Source of the DNA: Atopsyche davidsoni
Lineage: Eukaryota; Arthropoda; Insecta; Trichoptera; Hydrobiosidae
Length of the DNA: 64,000 nucleotides
Assembly (NCBI GenBank): GCA_022113835.1
Contig: JAILWY010000007.1
Location: 4,097,001-4,161,000, forward strand
Direction: 5' to 3'
This document shows positions 37,473 through 50,575 of the stretch, one piece after another (the first letter of the stretch is position 1; the number at the start of each line of letters is the position of its first letter). Made by a program: the position numbers and the translations under genes. A model generated the notes under the pieces. It was given only the letters and a program-made list of their open reading frames with translations, had not been told where the DNA came from and ran no database searches.

Positions 37473-37518
37473 TTCAAAGTAATTGTAATGTTAATTTCAA
37501 AGTAATTGTAATGTTAAT
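37473..37518. repeat. Perfect tandem duplication of a 23-bp unit
   Basis: TTCAAAGTAATTGTAATG followed by TTAAT occurs at 37473-37495 and again at 37496-37518 without mismatch. It lies about 270 bp right of the Penelope insertion. It is a simple local duplication. Confidence 0.9.
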
Positions 37519-40500
37519 ATTTACGGTCTCTTATTTTTATTCATAAATCAACTCTACCGGAGGCCAGCTACTAAGTTAGCTGTTAAATGCTACTCAGTTT
37601 CTTGTCTTATCTACTTTAAAATTTAGCTCAAACTTTTAGTGTTCTGGTATTCACGTGTAACAGAATTTCAGTTGAGAATCCTGAAAACTTCGTCGTTTTT
37701 CCCCCGCGGATAATAATTAATGTACCCATTTTTTGTATCGTTAAATTATTTTTATGAAAAAGGCAAAAAGAGACGCTTATTTTTTAAGAAGAAATACTCA
37801 TTGTCGACCACTTTATGGGCATTATCAAAGAGAAAGAGAAATACTTTTAAAATTACTTTTCTTGATTTATTTGCTTAGGACGGCTATCGCTTGGAAAAAG
37901 TCTCGAGGGAAACATTTATAATAAAAAAAAATATGTTCACAACCGAGACTCGAAACGTATGTTTTAACCGAATTCCGGAATATCCGAGTAGAGAATTATC
38001 ACAGCAATTATTTACAAAATTATCTTCCAAAATAATTCAAGGAACAACAAAAGAATCTACTTTTTTCCTAAAACCATACTTATAACAGCACTCCAAGTAA
38101 CCGCAGAAGAAGCACGTAAAAAAACGTTTATTTATTTTTTTCTTTTTCTCGTAGAAGCGAGTCCATTCTTTGATATTTTTTAGACGCAGGGGTTGTTCCC
38201 GTTTCCGGTGCACGTTTTTTGTATTTCATTTTGTATTTTTCAATTCATACCAACCAGCTTCAGTACCATTAAACCATCCCATTAACCAATTTTACGACCT
38301 CAACGTTTGCTGGACAAAATTGCCTCGGCTGTCCATACATAAATTATACAATGTACATTTAATGACTTTTCCCGTAATATTTTGAAGTCTACTGTCAATT
38401 AATTTAAAGAGACTTACGTTTTTTTTATAAATGCATTGTAAGATTATTTCATTAGGTGATGGCTTGATACCAAAATCAAACGAGCTTTTTAAAAACTCAC
38501 TTGTAAAAGAAGTAAGGAAAAGCAAACTCGTTCATTTGAACTAATTTTTTTTTTATTAATAATAAAACAATTAACCATTATGCATATAAATAATTAATTA
38601 TAACGCTAAAGATAAGGAATAAACAAAAAAAAATATATTTTTATATTTCTCCAAATTGTTAGTATGTGACTAGTATCACTTTAAAAAAATAATTGTTGAT
38701 CCATTATAGAAAGACCGTTTCTTATTTTTTTCCTTCACCACTAAAATATTTCCTGATTCATTCTGACTTGCTTCCAGAAGCAATAGCTTTTATATATATT
38801 AAACACGGGAATATTTCTGTTGTCGACCCAGAGCACCCTGGAAGGGCCCCGGGGGGCACAATTAAACTCAGCAGAGAAGAGAGTCTAATGGCTGAGCCAT
38901 GATTTTTGTTGTTTGTACCGAGTAAGGGATGTTTACATTTCAAGTCCTTCTCAAAACCTTGTGATAAATTTTATGCCTTACGCAAACACATCTGAGCGCT
39001 GAAATTAAACTTATGAATGCGTTTTCTGTATACCAAAATCAGGAGGTGTCCGCATTTGGATGAACTAAGTGTAAAATCTAAAAAACAGGCTTTGGGTTAT
39101 TTTTGACCATAAAAATGTATTTTTAATTTAAATATATATATTTTTTTTAATTTTAAGACCATAAAATATATGAAACTATTTTTAATCTTTAAAAATAATA
39201 TACTAAGCGAGGTAGCTTGAGAAGCACAAATATAAACAGAGTAGCAAACATATAATAAAGCCCCAGGCAACTTTAAAATACTCCTAGAATAATTAACTAT
39301 CACTGAAATGTCACGTTACAGTGCTGAATTTAAATTACTTAGGTAAATTTATTATCTCCATGTTTTGAAAAAATATATTAAAAAGAACAACCAACGATAT
39401 TTAGATAATTCATATGTCTGTGTACATTTATTTAAATAATAATTAAAATCTGGAATTTTCAGTTTTTTTTATAATTTATGCGTTATTTGATACGACATGC
39501 TATACACAAGATTTCAGTTCATCAATACATCCTCTATATTCTATTAGAGGTAAAGTTTAATAGACATGATATAAGATTAATAGTTAAGTAATCAGCACTA
39601 AAATGAACCCTCTTTAGAATAGGGGTCGACTGGCTCTGACACGGCTAAGACAAGATCACAGCCTTGATTTAATTTGATTGTAAGCCAATCATGTTAAATC
39701 TATCTCATCGTTAATGCCATGACAAGGGCACTTGGGGGTTTATTTTTAATATAAAATTTTAACCTATAAAAAACATGTAAATAAACAAGCAATACCAAAA
39801 ACTGATCAGTTATTTCGTGCTTTAATTGCTTCCATATCAATTTTTTTTTGTGTTCTTAAACTCCGTTTCTATAAAAAGACTTGTATAAACGATTCCTAAT
39901 CGTATACGATGTCGATTGAAATAAAACCAGTGATCAACTTACTTACATACAACGTTTTTTCATTATTTTTAATGCTGAAGTATTTCAATGAAATTGTGAT
40001 GTGTTGATTTAATCGTTATACCCTTAAAGCGAATATTTAAAAGAAAAATATACAACGCTTGTTGATCACCCTTTTCTCGCCCTGCTCGCGTCTCCTTCTA
40101 CTCCAGAATACCAAAGTAACTTAGGGTAAAGTACTAACATTATGTCGGTGGTGGAAGTCTCTCCCTATTCGTTTATTTGTATCTTATTTACCCTGCTGGG
40201 GAATGCTCGAGATACACTTCGCAAAACTAACAGATTAAGTTTTCAAAAGAATTTACCACTTCAGCGTTACGCAAAGTCTTACGGCTTAATCATCTCGTAC
40301 AACTGTACTATTAATAGGAAATGTTGATGTTATCAGATTATTTATTTAACACATCAATTTACTACCTGCCCCTTAAAGCAATGTTTTTTGCGAGTAATAT
40401 GTTTCAAGTGGTACATTTTTCTAAGAGCATTCACGCTTTTAGAGAATTCTTCCCAACGCTTGAGTTAAATTATTAGAATATGGGATATTTTTAAGTTCAG

Positions 40501-41749
40501 ACAAATAGTTTATTTTCACGAGGATACGAAAAATAATAGTGAATATAATTTCGTTATTGCTCAATAAAAACGCTACATATTAAATTAGTATGTAGGCACA
40601 CGAGTAAAAGTAAAAGAGATGTTCTGGAAGAAAAGCTACAAAGAAGTTCTTTTACTGTTATTGTGAGGTCGGTACTACTGAAGGTCATGGAAGTGCTCGC
40701 TTTTCTTGGCATTTTCCGGCAATAAACATCAAGATAGAATTTGTGTAATACCTGCTTTATCCACGAAAAGAACAAAGGGTAAAAACCACTCAATAATCTG
40801 GATCCGAAACGAACCAGAGTACATCCTCCCGACATCTCTTTCACATTATATATATATATTTTAAATGTATATTCGGCTCAAATGAAAATTATGAAAGTGA
40901 CCTTTATATATATATATGAAAGAGAAAAATCTAAGATTTATTTCTTTACATCTCTATCATAAATCATATATCATCTCGATCTGTCTAAAAACAATACTTA
41001 ATCTAGATCTAGAGTAACAATAATAAAAATATCATACCAATTGCTTCAAAAATATATGAAAATGCTCTCTGGTTAACTGCCACCAGCTTTGCAGCAGGCA
41101 CTTAGTTTAATTTCTTTACGTTCTTATCATAAAACAGCAGAAGTAACTAGATATAACAGCTCGGGGTGGTGTGTCTGTTTAGCTTTTGTTCTTGCCTTAA
41201 CGAGTTTTCAAATAAAGCTGTTTATTTTTACCTGGAGTCGGAAACTTTATTGCTTTAACAAGATTAGAATCTTCGGTTATAATTATTATGATAGTTAACA
41301 CGTCTTATATTTATTTGTACTTTTTTTAAATATATTTTTATATCACATATTTATTAATTATAATTAACTATGTGTGAAAGAATATTAATACTATTGGCTA
41401 AGTCTTTGCGGTGTTTTTTTACACAGAGTAAAAAAAATGTATTGTTAATTTGTTTTTAACAATGTTTATGTATGCGTATTGATTAAAAGCACTTCGTTTT
41501 GTAAATTATAAGTAAAAATTTAATAAATAAATAATTTTAATAATTTATATCAGATTAGTTTTGAACGCATTCCCTGTTTACCAAAATTTCAATGACAATA
41601 CCTTCATAAAGAAATATACTTCATAAATATAAAACTTATTTGTTTACTTCATACTAAAATCAATAAATTATATTGGTTAAAGTATTTCTTAAAACCTGTA
41701 ATTCAAATGGAGGTTTTATGTTTTATTATTCTTCTTCTGGTGCCTCTCC

Positions 41750-41962
41750 TCATAGAAGCTTGTTGACCATTTCCTCAAACATATCCCTATCCGTAGCAGT
41801 CTTGAGTGTCCAAGCTTCGACTCCACAAAGTAGAACTGAGACGACATAACACTTGGTGAATCTCCATCGAGATTTCAGGGTTATATCCCTTGGGCAGAGT
41901 ACTTTCTTTAAATTATTAAATGCACTGCGTGCTCTCTTAATCCTCATTTTAATTTCCTGCTG
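41750..41962 (-). pseudogene. Non-LTR retrotransposon RT C-terminal fragment
   Basis: The - strand frame reads ...KMRIKRARSAFNNLKKV, LCPRDITLKSRWRFTKC and YVVSVLLCGVEAWTLKTA. This matches the conserved block just C-terminal of the reverse transcriptase palm in many animal non-LTR retrotransposons ('RI..A..AF...K..L....L....R....KCYV.SVLLYG.E.WTL'). Only about 70 codons remain, ending at a stop. Neither the catalytic YADD box nor the endonuclease lies in the neighbouring DNA. It is a dead fragment inside the globin intron; the clade cannot be settled from this piece. Confidence 0.8.
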
Positions 41963-42120
41963 CCCAAATACCCAAATCTTTTAACTCTCTCTACTACTTT
42001 GACGATATCAAAGTTGTCAATTAATTCTATCTTTTATTAAATACTTAAAATTATTTCAAATCACAGGTGTCACAATCACATATTTTATTAGAATGAAGTA
42101 AATAAAATATATATCACTAA

Positions 42121-42292
42121 AGCGCTCCACACACGGAGCAACAAATTGATTTCTCGTTCAACAAATTGAACAATGGTGTAGCCATAACCAGTGGTTTTTG
42201 TGAGACTTCGCTGATATTCACTGGTATATGGCTACACCATTGTTTAATTTGTTGAACGAGACGTCAACTTGTTGAAATGTGTGTGGGGCGCT
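42121..42292. mobile_element. 172-bp foldback MITE
   Basis: The left arm AGCGCTCCACACAC...TTCAACAAATTGAACAATGGTGTAGCCATA reappears inverted from 42226 to 42292, leaving about 40 bp of loop. The arms are near-complementary over about 65 bp. Flanking TAAAG on the left (42117-42121) and TTAAAG on the right suggest a short target duplication. A related half-end (GCCCCATACACACG, then TAGCAACAAATT) follows directly at 42297. The superfamily is unclear. Confidence 0.75.
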
Positions 42293-42378
42293 TAAAGCCC
42301 CATACACACGTAGCAACAAATTTGCAACTAGCCAATAGCGTCCCTTTATTTTGGATGTTTTTTATGGTTTTGCTTTAA

Positions 42379-43222
42379 GGGTCTAGGTCCCATAATCGAA
42401 TTTTTTTGATCATTTTCTAGTCCGTTTTGCGAAAAATCAACTGCACCAATCAAAAATATTTAAATGCAAAAAGTTTGATACATCCCTTCTTTCGAACAAA
42501 ATATATTTTTATTTCTTATAAATTTACTTTTAATATGATAAACATGTGTTTTTCCGATTGAAGTATAGGAATTTGGAGATTCGTCATGTCCCTTTTCCCA
42601 GAGTCCTATACATTTAAAAGTAATTTTTTTATTTGGAATTAAAAGATTAAATATAAGCCCTGTGCGATATATTATTTTAAAAATTTAAAAAAAAAATCTT
42701 TAACAAACTTTGGTTTTGAAAAGTCGTCATTTTATCCAATTTTACCCTGAAAATGGACGTTAATTAAATAATAATAAATACTTACATATGATTTATAGTT
42801 TTTTAATACTCCATAAAAAAATCAACTTTGACATAGAAAAATAAAGTGACAATTAAATTAATTGAATGACACGATTTCGCCAGGTAATGGACTGCCTCTG
42901 GTGTGCCAACCAGACACCAGACACCAAAATTTGTTAAAGATTTTTTTTTAATTTTTTAAAATAATATATCGTACAGAACATAAAGACTTTTCAATGTTTA
43001 GGACTCTTGGAAAAGGGACATGACGAATCTCCAAATTCCTACACTTCAATCGGAAAAACACATATTTATCATATTGATAGTAATGTTATAAGAAATAAAA
43101 ATATATTTTATTCGGAAGAAGGGATGTATCAAACTTTTTGCATTTAAATTTGTTTGATAGATGCAGTCAATTTTTCGCAAAACGGACTAGAAAATGATCA
43201 AAAAAACTCGATTATGGGACCC
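42379..43222. mobile_element. Foldback element with ~300-bp arms bounded by TTAA
   Basis: The left end starts GGGTCTAGGTCCCATAATCG. The right end is the inverse, ...CGATTATGGGACCC. Both outer edges are TTAA (42375-42378 and 43223-43226), the target duplication used by piggyBac-type elements. The arms (42379 to about 42700, and about 42936 to 43222) stay complementary through landmarks such as AAATGCAAAAAGTTTGATAC and CATGTCCCTTTTCC. The middle (about 42700-42930) is single-copy here and is shared with the repeat at 56635-57170. There is no transposase. The right edge is 103 bp from the last globin exon. Confidence 0.8.
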
Positions 43223-43325
43223 TTAAATGTTACGTGGCGCGATTTGTTTCTACGTGGCTTTGTGCGACGTTGTTCTCTGTATTTGACCATTGAGTTAATG
43301 CACGCGTTTTACGGTTAATTTCCAG

Positions 43326-43463
43326 CGCATCGAGAAGCCGTTCTTGGAAGCCGTGGAGACGACCCTGGGAGACCGCTACACGCCCAACGTGGAGAGCATC
43401 TACAAGGTCACCATCAAGTTCATCATCGAGACCCTGGTCAAGGGCTTCGAGAACGGCACGTGA
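43326..43463 (+). CDS. Globin, final coding exon (helices G7 to H)
   Basis: After TTTCCAG, 45 codons run RIEKPFLEAVETTLGDRYT, PNVESIYKVTIKFIIETLV, KGFENGT and TGA. This supplies the second half of the G helix and the H helix that close over the heme. Joining in phase 0 to Trp at 23067 gives a continuous globin chain, and the length after G6 (45 residues) is close to that of human globins (42). Base composition is GC-rich, as in the upstream exon, and unlike the flanks. The exon border at G7.0 is the conserved second globin intron site. No transmembrane or extra domain follows, so this is a single-domain globin whose N-terminal exon is outside the recognised sequence. Confidence 0.95.
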   Translation, partial: RIEKPFLEAVETTLGDRYTPNVESIYKVTIKFIIETLVKGFENGT

Positions 43464-46400
43464 AGTGCGCCGCGAGCTTGCGCCAGGGCACGGCGGCTCG
43501 CCCACCCGTGTCAATTTCAAACGCTTCGCTTCCGGCTGGTGACATTGTACCGTGATTAGTGAGTGTCACAGGAACTCAACCTACATGTATGTCGATGCCT
43601 TATTTCAATTTTTAAACGAATATTTCAGGCGGTCCTGAAATTTTGACGGGCCCGCTGAAAGCGAGGAACGTTTTTGTCAAAGTACGAATCAATCTGTACT
43701 TTCTGTTTTGGTAAAATTCGAGTGTCAATTGGAAATTGATGATGCAGTTTATATGAATTTATATATGACGATACATGCATAAGATGATTTATATAATATT
43801 ATATTAAATTTAACATGTATAGCTGTTAATGTACTTAGGGATATCTATTTAGTGTTCTGTTTACATATAAAGACTTTTTGTAATGATGATGTTAAAGTCA
43901 AGATGTTTTTAATGAATGTATGTAAAATTATAGCTAGTGATATAATATATAATATTTTTATGAAAAATACATCAGGCACTAGTGACTCAAGTCTGAATAA
44001 TTTTATTTTGAATATCATTGTTATTTTTCATATTTGGACTACAATTTTATTTACATATAATTTATCAACGTAAATAATCACGTACGTTACCAATAGACTA
44101 GTGATGTTATGCGTGTATATCAATAGAAAGTATCATTTATTTTATTATACATTCAAAATAATATCAGGTACAGGAATAACTAGCTACCTCCAAGGACTTC
44201 TCTAAATTTTAACGGTATTTAATAACTTTCTAAAATAGATTACAGAATGTATTTTATAACTATAGCCGTTGCGTGTTTACCTTGTTTCAGATTTACAAAA
44301 AGCGTTTGTTTAAATTTTTATATTTTTCAATTAGAAAAGTCCCAGTCGCTGAAAAGGGGAATGGAAAGACGGGAATGTATAAGGGATGAGTGCAATTAGA
44401 ATAATCAGATTTACTCGAGCGCAAAGCAATTTCAAGCTTCTTGACGAAGAACTCATTTATTTTGTTTAAAAATCATTTCGTTCATTGCAGATATTGTTTG
44501 GTTTCTATCAAAACTGACTGCGGTTTTTATGGCTTAATTAAAAAAAACTTCTAAATAAACGCTTAATTAAATGCATGAAAATTTTGGGCTTTTATCATTT
44601 TAATAAAAAAATATATCATTATCTTGGAATTGAAAAGTAATGTTGAATTTTCTTTTTGTATTATTTTTCTCTAATCAATCTACAAATCATCTGAAGTATC
44701 AAATTCTCGTTTTGGATGGAAACTGATATCATCTTCAATACATTATTTCTTTGAGAGACGTGTGTTTGATTTGTTTATTTTTAAGAGCTTTAAATGTCAC
44801 CAGCAAAAATATATAAAGGATAACTCGAAAAATACAACATGGAACAAACATAAAGTTGTATCAATTGGATTTTATTGGAAAAACCAAAACATTTGTTATT
44901 AACTCGTACTGGAATTGTTATTGAATAGCCATACATGTTATTTGGGATTTGAAAATGCTTGCATGGGATAATATAAATTTGTAACTTTTGTTTAATATTT
45001 ACTAAGTATTACTAATTTATAAATAATTAATTCGTTACTCACGATTTAAAGTTGATCATATCTGTTAACAATTGGTATATATTTCCATTCATTAACCTTA
45101 CAGCTTATTGATTTGATAATGTTAGATTGGAAATTTTTAGATGCAATGAGATTCAATAAATTGTTTTACTCTTTAATAAATATTGAATACTTATGGTGAT
45201 GACTGAATGAAATATGATTCTTTTAAACAATTTCTCAAAATATAACATTCGCACAAAAAATAATCAAACCTACTATATCTATAAAAAAATATCTTAAATA
45301 TTCGGCACAAGCTTTTTTCACCAAATAATGTGTTGTTTTCTAAATCAACTATTTATAAAATGTACTCTTTTTAATTATTCACAAAAAATTATTGCGTTTA
45401 TTTCACCTAAAATATGCTAAGAACTCTGGTCTAATTTTAAAGAATCAAATCTTAATTATCTACAAATAATAACTTTCTCTAAAGCTTTTTTTGTTTAGTT
45501 TATAATTCTAGTATGCCAAATTATAGTGATTGCGAATTTTGTACTTAATTTTTTTTATAGAGAAACCAGTCATGTTGTATTTATTTGTAAAACTTATTTT
45601 ATTTGTATATTGTTATCTTAAGAATGATCGCGGATTGTTAATAAGTAAATATACCTACTTAGTAAGAAAGTGTATAAAACTTATTCTAGGTAAATTCATT
45701 CATTAGAGCTATGAATGGATTGATGGTATATAAAAATAACATTATTTAATTAAAATCAAACATAAAATTGATCAGAGTTTTGTAGCAGTACGAGGTCAAA
45801 TATTTTTAACTTTTAAGTTATTTCTTATGCTTTAAGCACTGTTTTAGACGATTATTTAATCAAATGTGTTATGAAATAACAATTCGTCTATAAATGTATG
45901 TCTATTTATTATGTTAGAGAAAAATATGAGATCATACTGTACATTATTCATTGGTCAAGAAAAGTAAAATCTTATAGATGTTATCAGGTAATTTTATGAA
46001 TTATTAAATATTATGGAATTAGCTTCTAACGAGTATGTATATTTGTTAAAGAAATAAGTAATATTAATATCTGTGTAATGGAAAAAAATTCTAGGTGGAA
46101 AAACAATTGATTGGAAATTAATGTTTTTAATTTCCTGGGGTCTTGTGTTGTAAACATTTTGTATTTTTTGTTTTGAGAGCACTTCAAAAAAACAATGCAT
46201 GAGTACAGAGTGTGTTTTATTGAGAATCGAACCCCATCCTTACACACTGTCTGAAAACATTATTTTTTTTAAGGGAATAAATTATACGTTGCCTGCGTAG
46301 CACGTGAAAGTACAAAACCCTTTAAAGCGTTGGGGTAATAAATGTTTTATGTATTCAATAAATACGCCCAGGACTGATCGCGTTCGCACGTAAAAGCAAA

Positions 46401-49400
46401 AAAAGGATAAAAATTTTACTGTTTATTTTTCGTTTAAATATAAAATAGGAAAACCTTACAAAACACAGGTTTAACCATAAACAACACGGATATTTTTTAC
46501 CATTACATAGTACACAAACCAATCACACATTTATACACGGCGTTCAAGCTTCATGGTATCATCAAAAAATAAAGACTGCATCACTCATATATCACAAAGT
46601 CAATATCCTAACTGATTTTAATGCAATCTCAAAAATCTCATTTTTTTATATAAATTAAATGTTTCAAAGTTGTTAATGATTTTTTTATATTTATTTTATA
46701 TAAATAGTTTAACTAACTGAGACTAAAAAAAAATTTAAATAGAAGAGATTCTCGGTCTTCGATTTTTCACCTCATACCATGATTTTTGGATAACGCAATA
46801 CATGTAAATAAGCATTAGAATTACTTGTTCATTTTTTTATGTACATTTTTACACAATCATGCTTGTTTTGTTTTTACTTTTATTTCAGTGCAGTTTAACC
46901 CGTCAACCATGTTCTACAATCGTCCATTTTTAGTACTCATTGCTTACACCAATACACAAGTAAAATACGACAGTGATTGTATATCAAAATCAGACGAAGA
47001 AAAATTCTAAGGTAAACCACATTTTGACTTATTCTCTGGTTTAATTCACCTTTTAAAAAAATATGGGTTGCATGTACAGAAATTTTGGGAAGCTTTGGTA
47101 TATTCGTTTAATGATTTTATGGAAGAAGTCTCGATGATACTAACAACAACAATTGTTCACAATTGACTCAATAATGGGATAATTTTTGCAACAAAGAGAC
47201 AACCAAAGTACTCTTTTAAATACCACGTATCTGTAAAAATAATATTATTTAATAATATGAAAAAACAAATCGGTTTTTGAGGAGAAGAGGAGCCCTGCAG
47301 CCCTGTGGAGATTAAGGTAACGTTAATTTATTAAATACTTAATTTGCCAATTGTCATAGTTTAAAAGAAGATATTCACCATTTGGAATATACAATTTACT
47401 ATCATCGTGTATTATTACCAATTTTTATATTTTTTTTATCGCAATCGCAGTCGATTTTTCAACGAACAAAGCCTCGTTTAGTTTCATAACGAAATTGCAT
47501 AAAGCTATTTTAAATACACAACGTATACTATGCTCCATATTTTGTGAAAATTAATTATCTAGTTTAAATTTATTTTCAGCATTTTCAGAGGTCCAACAGC
47601 TATTTTTGCTAAGTCTTAAATATCGTTTTTAGGTGACAAGTAGTATAGTCAAAGTAACAAATTGGAAATATAAAAAAAATATTTTCATAAAAATAATAAC
47701 GCGTAATTAAACTCAAAAGCAACAGATTGAAAACGGCGTCGTTTTTTAAGAGTTACACAAAGATACAAGTCCAGAATTCTGGCCAGAAAATGAATGGGCG
47801 GAATATAAAAGGACTTGTGTCAAAAGCAGACTTTTTAGCCAAATTGGAGCCGGCAATTGTCGGGGAATCGATCCAATCCCGCAGCGCCGAAGAAACGTCC
47901 GACAAATACCTACTTTTGTACAACTTCCTAATTAAATTAAATTAGTTTTTTCGTATTACATTTTTCTTTTTGTTATTAAACTTTCTAAAAATAGATTCTG
48001 CCTTCAAAATTTTAAAATTGTATTTTGAAATATATTTCAATTACACTTGTGTATTTTTTTTTATTTGTTCAAAGACAGTATTTTACGTTTACTTTTATAA
48101 ATATCTAACATAAATTTATATGTTTTAAAAATAGGAAATACCGTGGATGGACAAAGTAGATCATCGACGCAGTTTTTTTTTTATTTCATTCAAACACGTT
48201 TCTTCCTTTTAGTCTATCTTGTAGTAATAGATTCAACACAGCAAAAATAAAAAGTATGTATTTTGATCAGATTCTCTAATATAAAAATAACTGGTAAATT
48301 CAAACAACTATTAACCTTCGTTTGATCACGTCGACATTGATATGATCCCTTGATATTTTAATTGTGATTGTATGCGTTTTGTCATTCAGAAGTAAGTTTG
48401 ACTTGCCACTTAATAGGGTAGGTTTATAGTAGCTTTTCTTAGTGTCCTTTCAGATGCTTCAGCTAATAAATCCTAGCCCCGGCGCCTTCAATCCGGGCTG
48501 CGGTCGCCGGTTGAGGGAAAAGCCATTCTTTCAACTGATGTAAGGCAGAGCATCACAGGATTAAGTACCTAAGTGGAGGGATCGTCGTAAAACTGGAGTA
48601 AATGGACGCAACGTGCGATGTGGAAACACCTCGATATAGGCTCAAAGACATACTTTATATAAAATAACTTTGATCATTTACGACAAACATACAATTCACA
48701 CATTATTTATCTCGGTCCAATCTGACTCCCCACAAGTTATAAAAAAAACACTGGTTACAGATTGGTCCAATTAAAACTTACTTTGATAAGTTAAAAATCT
48801 TTCAATTAAATAACTCTTCTTGCCAAACTCAATAACAATTTCTTGTAATTTATTTTTGCTGCTTACGCATCTTCATATTTTGAATAAGAATTCTTGCTTT
48901 ATTCGAGAGAAAGTAAATAAGGTTAGGTATCTTCACTCTGATTCCGTGAACTCGGGTGCTTTCACGTTTTGTAGTTTTATTACTATTTCCAGATATATTC
49001 GTGTTTTATTTCTGTCGTTTTAAACAGAACTAAAAGTATCAAAATCATTCAAAAAAGATATTCGTAGAAATTGCATATTATTTTGCACTTTATTTCAGTA
49101 GAAATATCCCGTTAGATTTATAATATTATTTTAACGTGTAAAATATTTTAGGTTCTTTCAAAACATTTAAACGTGATTTTCTTTTTTGGGCACTTTTGCT
49201 ATTAATGCTTACTTCAGGATCATAAAAACACCAATTTGCGCTTTGGTCAAGGGTTGCTGGCCGTCAAGCCTTCGGGGGGAGCCTCGTCAGCCATAGCCGA
49301 CATTCTTCATACCCGTTTTTATTTCCGGTCAGTCTCGCTGAAATTCCTGAAAACACATTCATTATGATATCATGCTTCCTCGAAACAGGAGACAGAAAGC

Positions 49401-50090
49401 GAAGTAGACTACCACATTATTTCATGTCTCGGTGGAAAAATTATATTTAATTACCATTTAATGTACGTGCTTTTATGAATATATATTATTTTAATATACA
49501 AGCAGTTATTATCACGTGCTATTTATACATGCAAGGGAAGAAATATATTTCGAGATATTTAAATATTTATTTCAAGTACGTAAGAAAATGTGACCCTGAG
49601 TGGAGGCTAAATTCTACTGCGCTCGGATATAAAACTAAGGTTTATTTTACAACTGAACAATATGAAGGATGGCCCCAACCCCCGCTTCCATGGGGTGGTA
49701 ATGGCTTTAATACGACTTGTCGATGGCTGAGCGCGCCGAGCTTCCCCGGCCTTGGTGGGCCGCATTAGAATGCAGGCTGCGGTCGATTCTACTTTCGTGA
49801 AGGCTTCATTTCAACCCCCGGGCATGTCGAGCCTCGTGGGTGAATATTCAAGGGTGGAATAGGTGACACGGTGATTTTAGTGCTACCGTGTCAAATACCT
49901 ATACGGGTGGCTGAAAAAATATCTTCCTAAATATATACGTAGGCGGTTCGAGGTATACCCGGCCTAACATAGATAGCGTTATCGTAGAACAAAATCACTA
50001 TTATTTTTGACATTTTCCATCCTTCAGATGACACACGTCAAAATTTGAAGCAAAAAAACATTTAGTTTTGTTTTGGCAGCCATAAACGTG
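43464..50090. other. Globin 3' flank: UTR and AT-rich DNA
   Basis: The first hundreds of bases after the stop must contain globin 3' UTR, but I cannot choose a polyadenylation site among many AT-rich candidates. No other coding exon was recognised. GC-richer patches occur at 48465-48560 and 49680-49830; their translations are broken by stops. An open frame at 47727-47945 has no recognisable motif. Confidence 0.5.
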
Positions 50091-50115
50091 AAGCGTCTTT
50101 TGCGATATGTGAAAA

Positions 50116-50575
50116 ATGCAAAAAATTGAGTATCTTTCGGTGATTGAGTTCCTTCATTTGAAAGGGAAAAACAATGCGGAAATCAAAACTGAGTTGGATT
50201 CTGTTTACGGGGAGTCTGCTCCATCGTTAACAATAGTCAAGTTTTGGGAAGTGTTTTTGGGGGGCCAAATATCGTCACCACACCAGAATTTTAAAAAAAG
50301 TCCATGATTATGGCCAATCGCCGAATCAAAATCAGAGAGCTAGTAGAGGCTGTAAACTTCTCTTTAGATCGTGTTCACAACATCGTGCACAATAATTTTG
50401 ATATGCGGATATATTTGGATAGACAGTAATCTTCAACTTGGAAGTAACCTAAATCGAAAAAAAAAAAAATCGCGACTTGACACCCAATAATCATCAGTAA
50501 TAAGCAATGGCGGCCAGAACCTGTGAAAATACGATTCATTATGTCTGACGAACATGGCGCATCATTTTCCGGTAT
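50116..50575 (+). pseudogene. mariner-type transposase relic
   Basis: The frame starts MQKIEYLSVIEFLHLKGKNN and continues AEIKTELDSVYGESAPSLT, IVKFW, which is the N-terminal helix-turn-helix region of mariner transposases. A frameshift in a G run near 50260 moves the reading to GPNIVTTPEF, then a stop. It continues IMANRRIKIRELVEAVNFSL, DRVHNIVHNNFDMRI, matching the second helix-turn-helix. A large deletion follows, and NKQWRPEPVKIRFIMSDEHG near 50505-50560 resembles the later 'SKQW' segment. None of the D,D34D catalytic aspartates is recoverable. Intact mariners encode about 345 residues. No clear terminal inverted repeats were found. Confidence 0.85.

Larger units (their letters stand above)
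23068..43325 (+). other. 20.26-kb phase-0 globin intron (G7.0 position)
   Basis: The donor GTAAGA at 23068 and acceptor TTTCCAG ending at 43325 join TGG (Trp) to CGC (Arg) in frame. The intron holds a small Penelope-type foldback, the large Penelope inverted dimer, a non-LTR retrotransposon fragment, a short MITE and a long-arm TTAA foldback element. The rest is AT-rich sequence in which I see no other gene. GC-richer patches at 23600-23790, 24960-25120, 26800-27010 and 40040-40110 have no recognised coding content. A TGACGTCA (CRE-type) octamer lies near 27010, which may be chance. Confidence 0.85.

Noticed and set aside
40554..40844. 96-codon frame on - strand with Ser/Thr-rich and Leu-rich parts
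   Set aside because: No motif recognised, no splice or promoter context inside the globin intron; likely chance.
40836..40924. CTCTTTCA ... TGAAAGAG inverted repeat with AT-repeat arms
   Set aside because: Only eight specific bases pair outside simple AT repeats; not enough to call a transposon or structured RNA.
43230..43520. 96-codon frame antisense to the last globin exon
   Set aside because: It is a shadow of the globin exon in the opposite strand.
46215..46240. tRNA B-box-like sequence (GGGGTTCGATTC on - strand)
   Set aside because: No matching A box, acceptor stem or anticodon arm could be built around it.
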